Origin: a virus
DNA length: 39,704 bases
Direction: 5' to 3' (one strand)
IMG/VR virus record: IMGVR_UViG_3300045141_000229
Span: 1-39,704 of that record
Shown here: in pieces, positions 14,597 through 21,203 of the stretch
How the letters are laid out: every line of letters begins with the position of its first letter
How positions within the stretch are numbered: position 1 is the first letter of the stretch
Translations under genes and position numbers: made by a program
The notes under the pieces: generated by a model
Seen by the model: the letters and a program-made list of their open reading frames with translations, nothing else
Databases searched by the model: none
Told to the model about the DNA's origin: nothing

Positions 14597-14868
14597 CACC
14601 GCTGACCATCCGCTTTCACCCTGACCGTGATGTGCTGATCTTCCCCGACATCGAGGAGGGTCAGGGCGTCGAGGCGAACCTGACCGAGGTCGTCTGTGTC
14701 GCCAACGGCACCCACGACGTCACCGGCACCGCCACCCGGCCCAGCGTCCTGTTCAAGCTGGAGCTGCCAGACGGCAAGATCGGGGTCGCCCTGACCACGG
14801 CGCGGCTGCTCTGCACCTTCGCCAAGATGATCGAGGCTCGCCACCCCAACCTGTTCGAGGGGCCGTGA
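14593..14868 (+). CDS. Small hypothetical protein
   Basis: The 91-residue protein starts TPLTIRFHPDRDVLIFPDIE and ends TARLLCTFAKMIEARHPNLF. The first part is beta-like, the last a helix with a LxTFAKMIE pattern. It is translationally coupled on both sides. No family recognised. Confidence 0.6.
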   Translation: MTPLTIRFHPDRDVLIFPDIEEGQGVEANLTEVVCVANGTHDVTGTATRPSVLFKLELPDGKIGVALTTARLLCTFAKMIEARHPNLFEGP

Positions 14869-15074
14869 TGAGCAACGAGACAGCAGTGCGCCAGCTCTGG
14901 TTCGCCCGGCTGCGCATCGAGGCCAACCAGCTGCACGCGGCCATGAAGGTCATCACCGAGAACGAGGTCGACTGGGTCAACGTCTACAATGCCGTGATCA
15001 AGGACGACATGGCGTGGGAGCAGCTGATGATCGATCTGGAAACGCTCGCCGGGCTGGCGAAGATCGAGGAGTAG
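14868..15074 (+). CDS. Small helical hypothetical protein
   Basis: The 68-residue protein begins at the ATG that overlaps the previous stop (TGATG); a GTG three bases upstream is less likely. It is almost wholly helical: TAVRQLWFARLRIEANQLHA, then NEVDWVNVYNAVIKDDMAWE and LETLAGLAKIEE. It could be a small bundle or inhibitor-type protein; no family recognised. Confidence 0.6.
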   Translation: MSNETAVRQLWFARLRIEANQLHAAMKVITENEVDWVNVYNAVIKDDMAWEQLMIDLETLAGLAKIEE

Positions 15075-15077
15075 ACG

Positions 15078-15290
15078 ATGATGGCGAAGCACCGATATGC
15101 ACCGCCGCGTCGGCCATCGCGTCGCGCGGCGAAGGCCCGCAAGGTCGACCCGGCCACCAACTTCGGCAACCCGGATTTTCCCGGCGATGAGGGCCAGCCA
15201 CCGCACCGCACCACCGACCAGTACGAGGCCGACAAGGCGGCGGGCATCCAGCCAGTCGGCCACCCCACCGAAAAGGGAGGCAAATCATGA
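15078..15290 (+). CDS. Short basic hypothetical protein
   Basis: This 70-residue product starts with a basic arm (RYAPPRRPSRRAAKARKVDP) followed by a polar, Pro/Gly/Asp-rich, probably disordered remainder. The start may be 15078 or 15081. It overlaps the next gene by four bases. No family recognised. Confidence 0.5.
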   Translation: MMAKHRYAPPRRPSRRAAKARKVDPATNFGNPDFPGDEGQPPHRTTDQYEADKAAGIQPVGHPTEKGGKS

Positions 15291-15505
15291 ACCCGTTCTG
15301 GTTGGGCGCGACGCTCGGCTTCGGCATCGGCCTCAACGTCGCCGGGGCCGTCTACTGGGTGCTCTACAAGCGGGTGCGCAGGATCATCAAGGCCGATCTC
15401 GCCGACGTGCGCGCCAACCACGCCCGCATCGAGCGCGAGCTGCTGATCGCCCGGCACCTGATGCAGCACGGCGGCGAAGGCCTGCCACCGGAGCTGCGGC
15501 AATGA
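15287..15505 (+). CDS. Small membrane protein with cytoplasmic helix
   Basis: The 72-residue protein has one N-terminal membrane helix (WLGATLGFGIGLNVAGAVYW), then a basic stretch (KRVRRIIK) that should stay in the cytoplasm, and a charged helix (ADVRANHARIERELLIARHL). It lies about 1.7 kb before the endolysin gene in the same operon, so a lysis role such as a pinholin or accessory protein is possible but not shown. Confidence 0.6.
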   Translation: MNPFWLGATLGFGIGLNVAGAVYWVLYKRVRRIIKADLADVRANHARIERELLIARHLMQHGGEGLPPELRQ

Positions 15506-15681
15506 CGTGGCTGGAGACCGAGGACATCCGCAGGGCGTGCAAGGCCGCCGGGCACGCCTTCGACTTCGACCAGACCGGCAGGAAAGAACTGCTGGCCAAG
15601 GCCGCCGAGGCGATTGAATGGCTGCGCGAGCAGCTGGAGCAGGACGAGGGTTACATCGAATGGTTGGAGGTCGAACGATGA
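15502..15681 (+). CDS. Small acidic helical protein
   Basis: The 59-residue product contains TEDIRRACKAAGHAFDFDQT and AAEAIEWLREQLEQDEGYIE, two helices joined by a polar turn. The strong acidic character at the end suggests a protein-binding role. ATGA overlaps on both sides show coupling. No family recognised. Confidence 0.55.
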   Translation: MTWLETEDIRRACKAAGHAFDFDQTGRKELLAKAAEAIEWLREQLEQDEGYIEWLEVER

Positions 15682-16349
15682 ACAGAACCTTTCTCGGCCC
15701 GATGCCGGCGCGCATCTCGCGCCTGCCGAAGGACGTGCGCGGCTACCCGGTGCCGTTTTTCGTCGCATGGCAGGACGGCAAGCCGCTCTTCCCGGTGATG
15801 GACCCGGCCAAGATGAAGCTCGCCATGCGCGCCAGCCTGTGCTGGATTTGCGGCGAGCCGCTCGGTGCCTACAAGGGCTTCGTCATCGGCCCGATGTGCG
15901 TCTGCAACCGGATCAGCGCCGAGCCGCCGCAGCACGTCGACTGCGGCAAGTTCGCGGCGCTCAACTGCCCCTTCCTCGCCCAGCCGCTGGCCAAGCGCGT
16001 GATCAGCGACGCCGGCACCTACAAGGGCACCCCGGTGCAGAAGCCCGGCGGCGTCATGATCGAGCGCAACCCCGGCGTCTGCGCGGTCTGGGTGACCAAG
16101 AGCTACACGGTGATCAGGGACGCCGGCCACCCGCTGTGGCGCATCGGCCCGGCCACCAGCCTGCAATTCTACGCCAAGGGCCGGCTGGCGACGCGCGCCG
16201 AGGTCGACGCCTCGATAGGCTCAGGCCTGCCGATCCTGCGCAAGCAGGCCGAGAAGGACGGCCCCGACGCGCTCAAGGAGTTTGCCCGGCAGACCGCCGC
16301 CATGGCCGAGATGCTCGAGTTGTTCGTCGAATGGCCGGTGTCGGCATGA
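15678..16349 (+). CDS. Cys-rich conserved phage protein
   Basis: The 223-residue protein has the Cys cluster CWICGEPLGAYKGFVIGPMC, then VCNRISAEPP, VDCGKFAALNCPFL, which may bind zinc or an iron-sulphur centre. The N-terminus (VPFFVAWQDGKPLFPVMDPA) and the later VWVTKSYTVIRDAGHPLWRI parts look beta-rich. I recall this type in rhizobial and Pseudomonas phages as an unnamed conserved protein. It is the largest protein in this chain apart from the endolysin and the DUF1376 protein, and is coupled on both sides. Confidence 0.7.
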   Translation: MNRTFLGPMPARISRLPKDVRGYPVPFFVAWQDGKPLFPVMDPAKMKLAMRASLCWICGEPLGAYKGFVIGPMCVCNRISAEPPQHVDCGKFAALNCPFLAQPLAKRVISDAGTYKGTPVQKPGGVMIERNPGVCAVWVTKSYTVIRDAGHPLWRIGPATSLQFYAKGRLATRAEVDASIGSGLPILRKQAEKDGPDALKEFARQTAAMAEMLELFVEWPVSA

Positions 16350-16444
16350 TCGTGCTGACGCTGATCGGGATTTTCATGCAGCTGCTGATCATCGCCGAGA
16401 TCAGCGGCCTGCGCCGCGACGTCAGGAGGCTGAGGAAGCCATGA
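16346..16444 (+). CDS. Tiny membrane protein (32 aa)
   Basis: A 32-residue frame overlaps both neighbours by ATGA and encodes one membrane helix (IVLTLIGIFMQLLIIAEIS) followed by a basic end (LRRDVRRLRKP). The perfect double coupling in a chain where nearly all genes are joined this way argues that it is translated. Placed 0.6 kb before the endolysin, it could be a pinholin-like or regulatory membrane peptide. Confidence 0.5.
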   Translation: MIVLTLIGIFMQLLIIAEISGLRRDVRRLRKP

Positions 16445-16638
16445 GCGAGGAGCGCATCGTCCAGATCAACGCGCCGCACTTCACCGCCGCGCTGGTGCTG
16501 GCTGAGAACCCGACATTGCGCTGGCGCTGCGTCGCCGCCGCGCCGATCCTGAAGTGGGCGGTCCACAAGACCGAGGACCAGCTGCGCGAGTATTTCTCGC
16601 GCCGCAACTGGATGTGGGAAGAGGTGCCGAAGCCATGA
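16441..16638 (+). CDS. Small conserved phage protein
   Basis: The 65-residue product contains RIVQINAPHFTAALVLAENP, CVAAAPILKWAVHKTEDQLR and YFSRRNWMWEEV. Short proteins with the INAPHF and APILKW elements are, as I recall, common in rhizobial phages and prophages. The function is unknown. Coupled on both sides. Confidence 0.65.
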   Translation: MSEERIVQINAPHFTAALVLAENPTLRWRCVAAAPILKWAVHKTEDQLREYFSRRNWMWEEVPKP

Positions 16639-16832
16639 CTGTTCTCGACCGCGCCAAGGCGCTGCAGCTGAAGGTCACCACCGAGACGTCGTTCTGGGTC
16701 AAGCTCGACCTGTTCGAGGCGATGGTGGCCGAGATCGAGCGACTGCAGGCCTACGAGAGGGCGCACCCGCAGACCGCCGCCAACTCGGTCGCTGAGGTCT
16801 ACCAGCGCCAGAAGGGGAGCGCCGCGCAATGA
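16635..16832 (+). CDS. Small helical hypothetical protein
   Basis: The 65-residue protein is helical: LDRAKALQLKVTTETSFWVK, then LDLFEAMVAEIERLQAYERA, with a polar end. It may form a short coiled coil. ATGA overlaps on both sides. No family recognised. Confidence 0.55.
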   Translation: MTVLDRAKALQLKVTTETSFWVKLDLFEAMVAEIERLQAYERAHPQTAANSVAEVYQRQKGSAAQ

Positions 16833-17023
16833 CCAAGTTCAACGACCGCCCGCTACTATCGCAGAAGCAGCGCCGTGCCGCGCTGGATCATGACCTGAAG
16901 GCCGCCCGTGACGGTGAGCGGCTCAACGGAGGCCTGCTGCCCTCGACGCTCGGCTGGGGGCAGCGCAAGAGCGACAAACGTCGCATCACCCTGTTTGACC
17001 CTTGGAAGGGGACCGTCAAGTGA
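16829..17023 (+). CDS. Small basic hypothetical protein
   Basis: The 64-residue product is basic (LLSQKQRRAALDHDLKAARD, then WGQRKSDKRRITLFDPWKG). It lies directly before the endolysin with a GTGA overlap, so it is translated together with it. No family recognised. Confidence 0.55.
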   Translation: MTKFNDRPLLSQKQRRAALDHDLKAARDGERLNGGLLPSTLGWGQRKSDKRRITLFDPWKGTVK

Positions 17024-17742
17024 CCAGCACCGTCATCGACCTCTCGCACTACAACCCGGAGCCCAACTGGGACCAGCTCAAGGCCAGCCAGATCATGGGC
17101 GTGATCCTGAAGGCGACCGAGGGCACGGGCTACGTCGACCCGACCTATGTCCAGCGACGGCGCGAGGCCGAGGCGGTCGGGCTCCCGGTCGTCGCCTACC
17201 ATTTTCTCAAGCCCGGCAACGTTGGCCTGCAGACCATCCACTTCCTCGAAACCGTCAACCCGATAAAGGGCGAGCGGGTGATCATCGACTACGAGGACGC
17301 CGGCTGTAATCTCTCCGATCTGGAGGTGATGGTGCAGACGCTGCTGGCGCTGGCGCTGGACCTGCAGGTGACCGTCTACGGCGGCGGCAAGCTCAAGGCC
17401 GACATGGGCAGTGTCAAGTCGACGATCCTCTCCAAGACCTCGCTGTGGCTCGCCCAGTACGGTCCGAACCCCTCATGGCCGACGCAGACGTGGCCGAGCT
17501 GGAGCCTGTGGCAGTCGACCGACGCGGCCACGGTGCCGGGCATCCGCTCGCCGGTCGACGGCTCGGTCTTCAACGGCACCAACGAGAACCTCGTCAAATG
17601 GCTGCGCCCGGCCAAATCGGCGGTGCCGACCCCTGTGCCTGGCCCCGTCGTTCCGGGGCGCGAGCCGAACGTCGAAATCAGCCTTCAGGTCGACCCCGGC
17701 GTCACCGTCGAGGTCTGGATCAACGGCAAGAGGGCAGCGTGA
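17020..17742 (+). CDS. GH25 muramidase endolysin
   Basis: The 240-residue protein is a glycoside hydrolase 25 lysozyme that cleaves the MurNAc-GlcNAc bond of peptidoglycan. It starts at a GTG overlapping the previous stop. Key elements: IDLSHYN with D7, GVILKATEGTGYVDPTY, VVAYHFLKPGN, VIIDYEDAG with the DxE pair D90/E92, WLAQYG and WSLWQST. After residue 200 a Pro-rich linker leads to a short beta-like tail (VEISLQVDPGVTVEVWINGK). There is no signal peptide, so release needs a holin. It lies in the middle operon rather than beside the tail-end membrane proteins. Confidence 0.9.
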   Translation: MTSTVIDLSHYNPEPNWDQLKASQIMGVILKATEGTGYVDPTYVQRRREAEAVGLPVVAYHFLKPGNVGLQTIHFLETVNPIKGERVIIDYEDAGCNLSDLEVMVQTLLALALDLQVTVYGGGKLKADMGSVKSTILSKTSLWLAQYGPNPSWPTQTWPSWSLWQSTDAATVPGIRSPVDGSVFNGTNENLVKWLRPAKSAVPTPVPGPVVPGREPNVEISLQVDPGVTVEVWINGKRAA

Positions 17743-18053
17743 TGCATTCGAAGGATTTTCTGGCGCAGGAGCTGCGCAAGGCCGGTCTCGACACCATGGC
17801 GGTCGAGGCCGAGAAGGGCATGTACCACGACTTCCTGAGCCCGCTGGCGACGCCCGACCTGCAGCTCGACGCCGATCTGGTCGAGGCGATCAAGGCCGGC
17901 AACGAGGCGGCGAAAGACCTGCGCCGCCGTCACCATGCCGGCGAGTTTGACGCCACGCTGAAGGAGAGCGACGAGTGGGCCGACAGCGAGGACGGCAAGG
18001 AGGCCTTCGGCATGCTCGCCGGCAACATGGCCAAGAACCGCGACAAGCGCTGA
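17742..18053 (+). CDS. Hypothetical protein after endolysin
   Basis: The 103-residue protein begins at an ATG overlapping the endolysin stop (TGATG). It is helical and charged: LAQELRKAGLDTMAVEAEKG, DADLVEAIKAGNEAAKDLRR, EWADSEDGKEAFGMLAG. I recall similar proteins in rhizobial phages without a function. Its stop codon directly abuts that of the convergent leftward gene (TGATCA at 18051-18056), leaving no spacer for a terminator. Confidence 0.6.
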   Translation: MHSKDFLAQELRKAGLDTMAVEAEKGMYHDFLSPLATPDLQLDADLVEAIKAGNEAAKDLRRRHHAGEFDATLKESDEWADSEDGKEAFGMLAGNMAKNRDKR

Positions 18054-18287
18054 TCAGGAGCCCCACGCCGCGCCGATGTGGCGGGCCTTGATCGAGGCGC
18101 GGCAGTCCTCCAGCGTGAAGCCGGGCGTGATCCGGTAGACGATCACCGAATATTCGGGCTGGTGGCCGTTGAGCGGAAACTCCTCGACCACCTCGACCAT
18201 GCCCAGCTCGGCCAGAATTTCGGAGCAGCCGAGGCACACCTGCGGACGGCGGTCGTCGAGCTTCAGCAGGGCGATGACGGGTGTCAT
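18054..18287 (-). CDS. Small Cys-containing hypothetical protein
   Basis: The 77-residue product starts at MTPVIALLKLDDRR, an ATG overlapping the upstream stop. It has a CLGC pair, an acidic helix (ILAELGMVEVVEEFPL) and YSVIVYRITPGFTLEDCRAS. The two Cys could bind metal or form a redox pair. It ends the leftward operon and faces the endolysin operon. No family recognised. Confidence 0.6.
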   Translation of the reverse strand: MTPVIALLKLDDRRPQVCLGCSEILAELGMVEVVEEFPLNGHQPEYSVIVYRITPGFTLEDCRASIKARHIGAAWGS

Positions 18288-18526
18288 TGCTTCGGCTCCG
18301 AGGGCCAGATCGGGCCGCCTTCGCCGCGCCGCTCGATCTGCTGCGCCATCAGCACCTCGCCGGCATACAGCGCCACGTTGAACCGCCGCCGGCAGTCGAG
18401 ATTGGCACACTCGATGTTGATCGAGCTGCCGCCCTGCGGCCCCAGCACGAAGCCGCGCCGGGCGCAGATCGGGCAGCTGCCCCGGTTGAGCATCTCCATC
18501 GCCGCCTCGTTCATCTGGTCGGTCAT
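18284..18526 (-). CDS. Zinc-ribbon-like small protein
   Basis: The 80-residue protein has CPICARRG near residue 18 and IECANLDCRRRF near residue 38, a CxxC...CxxxxC set suited to one zinc ion. The rest is helical (VLMAQQIERRGEGG). Such phage zinc ribbons often bind DNA or a host protein. It is coupled to both neighbours by four-base overlaps. Confidence 0.65.
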   Translation of the reverse strand: MTDQMNEAAMEMLNRGSCPICARRGFVLGPQGGSSINIECANLDCRRRFNVALYAGEVLMAQQIERRGEGGPIWPSEPKQ

Positions 18527-18726
18527 GGCTTGCGCTCCAGTATTTTGGTGAAGGTCAGGGCCGGCGCGAGCTGGATCATATCGACGATCTCGGTCAGCGT
18601 TGCTTCCGGCGCGTCAGCCATCACCTCGAAATGACAGCCGGGATGCTTGGCGTCGAAGTCGCGCAGGTGCTGCAGCCAAGTTTTCGTCAGTCTGTCGGGC
18701 ACATCGGCGACGGTGAAAATCTTCAT
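18523..18726 (-). CDS. Small hypothetical protein
   Basis: The 67-residue product begins MKIFTVADVPDRLTKTWLQH and includes HLRDFDAKHPGCHFEVMADA and LTEIVDMIQLAPALTFTKIL. It looks like a small alpha/beta protein. The ATG lies near the end of the upstream gene with a four-base overlap. No family recognised. Confidence 0.6.
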   Translation of the reverse strand: MKIFTVADVPDRLTKTWLQHLRDFDAKHPGCHFEVMADAPEATLTEIVDMIQLAPALTFTKILERKP

Positions 18727-18938
18727 ATCCACGTCTCCACGATGTTGGGCGGGTCGCTGGGATCGCGCGGCATGCGGCACAGGCCCCAGCGCCGGAAATG
18801 GTCGCGCAGCGTCTTCATGTCGGGCGCTGTCACCACCTGATTGGTCGGCCTGTCGTAGATGAATTTCCGCGCAATGAAGCCGTCAGGATAGTCGACCGGG
18901 TGGTCGTAAATAGTCCAGATTTCGAGGCCTTGCGTCAT
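18723..18938 (-). CDS. Small hypothetical protein
   Basis: The 71-residue product starts at MTQGLEIWTIYDHPVDYPDG behind GGGAGGAG, then has FIARKFIYDRPTNQVVTAPD and MKTLRDHFRRWGL. The frame stays open far upstream, but the strong ribosome site and the change of composition favour this start. It is the first gene after the structured gap. No family recognised. Confidence 0.6.
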   Translation of the reverse strand: MTQGLEIWTIYDHPVDYPDGFIARKFIYDRPTNQVVTAPDMKTLRDHFRRWGLCRMPRDPSDPPNIVETWI

Positions 18939-19213
18939 GCTCTCCTCCCGGTGGACGGCGACCCCGCTCCGTCGTGTGAGGGGGGGACTGGGTGGGGGCC
19001 GCCGCCACCTCCCGCGCCTTTTTGCCAAAACGCGGAAGCTGCAACAAAAATCGGCAGGCATAGCCCTCTTGTGAAACTTGCCTGCCCCCTCGCCAAAGGG
19101 ACAATCGGGCGAGGGAAATTTCGAGGCCGGCGGCCCTCTGAGCGAAGACCGCCGACCCCCCACCTGCTGCAACGGGGAACCTTTGGGGGGATAACCCCGC
19201 GTCGCAGGCAAGC
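18939..19213. other. Structured non-coding gap in leftward operon
   Basis: The 275 bases carry several inverted repeats: GGCAGGCA/TGCCTGCC (19053-19060 with 19079-19086), CCCTCGCC/GGCGAGGG (19087-19094 with 19108-19115, 13-base loop), and CTTGCCTGC/GCAGGCAAG (19077-19085 with 19204-19212). They can form competing stems because the 19079-19086 arm is shared. G-runs occur near 18980 and 19180. A leftward frame is open throughout, but its Pro/Arg-rich product looks like GC-rich read-through. It may encode an RNA, an attenuator, or be an intergenic element acquired from the host. Confidence 0.5.
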
Positions 19214-19390
19214 TCAGCCGGGAATGTCGGCGTGCAGGTAGAGGAACCCGGCGACCGTCGCCACCACGATGATGGCGACCACCTGCGACAGGTAGATCGC
19301 GACCACCGCGACCACCGCGACGAACGCCACAGCCTTCACCAGCCGGATCAGACCACGGCGCTCGAACAGCTCGTCTTCCTGCGCACTCAT
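19214..19390 (-). CDS. Small membrane protein
   Basis: The 58-residue protein has an acidic start (QEDELFERRG), then two hydrophobic stretches, VKAVAFVAVVAVVAIYL and VVAIIVVATVAGFLYLH, probably a helical hairpin. The ATG overlaps the upstream stop. A small membrane protein in a regulator-headed operon may act in superinfection exclusion or lysis timing; that is speculation. Confidence 0.6.
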   Translation of the reverse strand: MSAQEDELFERRGLIRLVKAVAFVAVVAVVAIYLSQVVAIIVVATVAGFLYLHADIPG

Positions 19391-19947
19391 CGCGCTGCCG
19401 GCGTGCTGTAGCGGTCCTCGGTGTCGCGCTTGAGCGCACCCTTTACCCGGAGCTGATATAAGGCGTTTGACATGTCCTTGCGGGACTTCTCGTCGCGCGG
19501 CAGGCCGAGGAAGTCGCCGATCTCCCGGCTCGTCATCGGCGTGTCGGCATCCATCATGGCGAGGATTTTGTCGCGCATCTCGCCGCTCGCCGACACCTTC
19601 GACCGCTTGCCGTATTTGGCGCTGTCGGCCTTGTAGTCGCGCTTCGGCTTGACCTTGGTGTGGGTGCCGTTGAGGCCTTCCTTGGCGGCCTTGGAGGCGG
19701 TGCCCTCCTCGTCGCCGCTGCCGGTCCTCCTGACGATCAGCACCGGCTTGGAATGCTCCCCGGCAATGATGCCGGCGCGCTCCAGCTTGGCGTGCTGCTC
19801 TGCCGCCTGATCGTCCTCGACGAGGCGCGCCAGCACCTGTCTGGTGTCCTGCAGCCGCATGATCTCGACCTGTGATCGAGCAATGGCCTGCTTGTGGCCG
19901 ACGATCTCCTCGTCGATCCGCCGCAGGGTGGCGTTGACGTCCTTCAT
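19387..19947 (-). CDS. Coiled coil plus winged-helix protein
   Basis: The 186-residue protein has an N-terminal helix pair (DEEIVGHKQAIARSQVEIMR, then VLARLVEDDQAAEQHAKLER), a polar linker, and a C-terminal winged-helix domain: GEMRDKILAMMDADTPMTSR, EIGDFLGL, KDMSNALYQLRVKGAL, RDTEDRYST. The order is helix, HTH, wing. It probably binds DNA as an oligomer. The ATG follows GGAGG and overlaps the upstream HTH gene. It may cooperate with the two tandem HTH regulators. Confidence 0.65.
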   Translation of the reverse strand: MKDVNATLRRIDEEIVGHKQAIARSQVEIMRLQDTRQVLARLVEDDQAAEQHAKLERAGIIAGEHSKPVLIVRRTGSGDEEGTASKAAKEGLNGTHTKVKPKRDYKADSAKYGKRSKVSASGEMRDKILAMMDADTPMTSREIGDFLGLPRDEKSRKDMSNALYQLRVKGALKRDTEDRYSTPAAR

Positions 19948-20231
19948 TTCTTGCCTCCGCGAATGACCGTTTCGTAGCCCAGCGCTCCAAGGATGCCGGT
20001 GATGGTGCCGAAGCGCGGGTAGTGGGTTTTGCCGCTCGCCAGATTGCTGACGGTGGTCGGGCTCATGCCGCCGCCCTTGGCGACGTTGTTGTACTTCATG
20101 TTCGACTTCCGCAGCGCCCCTGCGACGAAGTTGATGTAGTCGAGGGTGCCGTCGAAGTGAAATTCGCCAGCCGTGTCGGAGCCCAGCCTGCCCCTCTCTG
20201 TCGCCGGGTCGTCGACGACCGGCTTAGCCAT
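19944..20231 (-). CDS. HTH regulator, downstream member of tandem paralogue pair
   Basis: The 95-residue protein has a variable N-terminus of 30 residues, then LDYINFVAGALRKSNMKYNN, GMSPTTVSNLASGKTHYPR and TGILGALGYETVI, an XRE-type helix-turn-helix. The upstream neighbour has the same layout with matching TVSN-ASG-T-YPR positions, so the two are paralogues. It overlaps that gene by eight bases and the winged-helix gene by four. Confidence 0.75.
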   Translation of the reverse strand: MAKPVVDDPATERGRLGSDTAGEFHFDGTLDYINFVAGALRKSNMKYNNVAKGGGMSPTTVSNLASGKTHYPRFGTITGILGALGYETVIRGGKK

Positions 20232-20493
20232 GCTGCTGGCTCGCCGTGATGGTCCAGCCGAGGGCCATCAGGATGCGGATCACCGTCGCCATGCGCGGGT
20301 AGCGGGTGTCGCCTGAGGCGATGTTGGAGACGGTCTGCGTGCAGACCCCTGATCGGGCTCCGATGTCGTAGTATTTCCGGGTCGATGCGCGGATCGCTCT
20401 CTGGCATAAAGCGATGGTGGCTGGACCATCATCCAGCTCCACAACCTCGGTCGATCCTCGTAGGCGCAAGACTTTCGCGACTGCTGCGGGCAT
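20224..20493 (-). CDS. HTH regulator, upstream member of tandem paralogue pair
   Basis: The 89-residue protein carries LCQRAIRASTRKYYDIGARS, GVCTQTVSNIASGDTRYPR and VIRILMALGWTITAS, the same XRE-type domain as the next gene. It is the first gene of the leftward operon and diverges from the terminase operon, so it may control one or both of the promoters in the 254-base gap. Two paralogues of different N-termini suggest heterodimers or competing repressor/activator roles. Confidence 0.75.
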   Translation of the reverse strand: MPAAVAKVLRLRGSTEVVELDDGPATIALCQRAIRASTRKYYDIGARSGVCTQTVSNIASGDTRYPRMATVIRILMALGWTITASQQHG

Positions 20494-20747
20494 GGGCTTT
20501 TCCTCGTCAACTTGTGGTTTTAGTTGTTATTCTGATGCCGCATTCTGCGGTGTAAGTACCGCAAGTGCAAGAAGACTGCAGATCAACGTGAGAGTCAACA
20601 GGTCAATTGCGGTCACCAACAGTGTGGTCAAAGGTCGCTTTTATACATATCCACCCCTGCAGGCACATTGAATTTTCAACTGGCCTATCGAATACCCCAG
20701 AATAAGCGTAGAAAGCGCAGGCACACTTCAATCGAAGGTCCAGCGCC
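20494..20747. promoter_or_regulatory. Divergent control region before late operon
   Basis: The gap has interlocking half-sites CCGCA-ttc-TGCGG (20538-20550) and TGCGGT-gtaagt-ACCGCA (20546-20563), a likely operator next to the tandem HTH genes. Rightward, TCAA elements recur at 20583, 20595, 20603 and 20628 with GGTCA repeats between, and a TATACAT box at 20642-20648 has no good -35, as expected of an activator-dependent late promoter. A second possible promoter is TTGAAT-17-AATACC downstream. No gene is visible here. Confidence 0.5.
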
Positions 20748-21203
20748 GTGGCGATCCTCACCAACCCACGATACGAGCGATTTGCACAGGGGCTCGCGAA
20801 GGGCAAGTCCCAGCACGACGCCTACCTGTACGCCGGCTATGCCCCCAACCAGAAGTCTAAGGACGTTCGCTCCAACGCTGGAACCCTCGCCAGAAGGCCT
20901 GAGGTAGCAGCTCGCGTCGAGGAGTTGCTGTCGAAGCAGCAAAACCGCATCGGCATTACTGTCGACGCCCTGCTGCTGGAGCTGGACGAGATGTACAAGC
21001 TGGCCAAGCGGGTGAAGCAGCCCTCAGCCGGCGTCGGCGTCGTCATCGCCAAGGCCAAGCTGCTCGGCCTGATGACCGACAAGCTGGAGATCGAGGGCAA
21101 CCTGCGCAAGCCGTCGCGCAGCCCGTCCGAGAAGACCGTCATGTCGGTCGAGGAGTGGCAGGCCAAGTTTGTCCCGGTGCCCGGCAAGGACACCATCCAA
21201 TGA
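20748..21203 (+). CDS. terS: Terminase small subunit
   Basis: The 151-residue protein matches the Terminase_2 type: NPRYERFAQGLAKGKSQHDA, YAGYAP, NAGTLARRPEVAARVEELLS, then ELDEMYKLAKR and AKAKLLGLMTDKLEIEGNL. The N-terminal helix-turn-helix recognises the packaging site and the middle helices oligomerise. It starts at a GTG and overlaps terL by four bases. It begins the late operon. Family assignment is by motif and context. Confidence 0.85.
   Translation: MAILTNPRYERFAQGLAKGKSQHDAYLYAGYAPNQKSKDVRSNAGTLARRPEVAARVEELLSKQQNRIGITVDALLLELDEMYKLAKRVKQPSAGVGVVIAKAKLLGLMTDKLEIEGNLRKPSRSPSEKTVMSVEEWQAKFVPVPGKDTIQ

Noticed and set aside
18723-19439. Long leftward frame through the structured gap
   Set aside because: Pro/Arg/Gly-rich read-through; the strong ribosome site at 18938 marks the real start.
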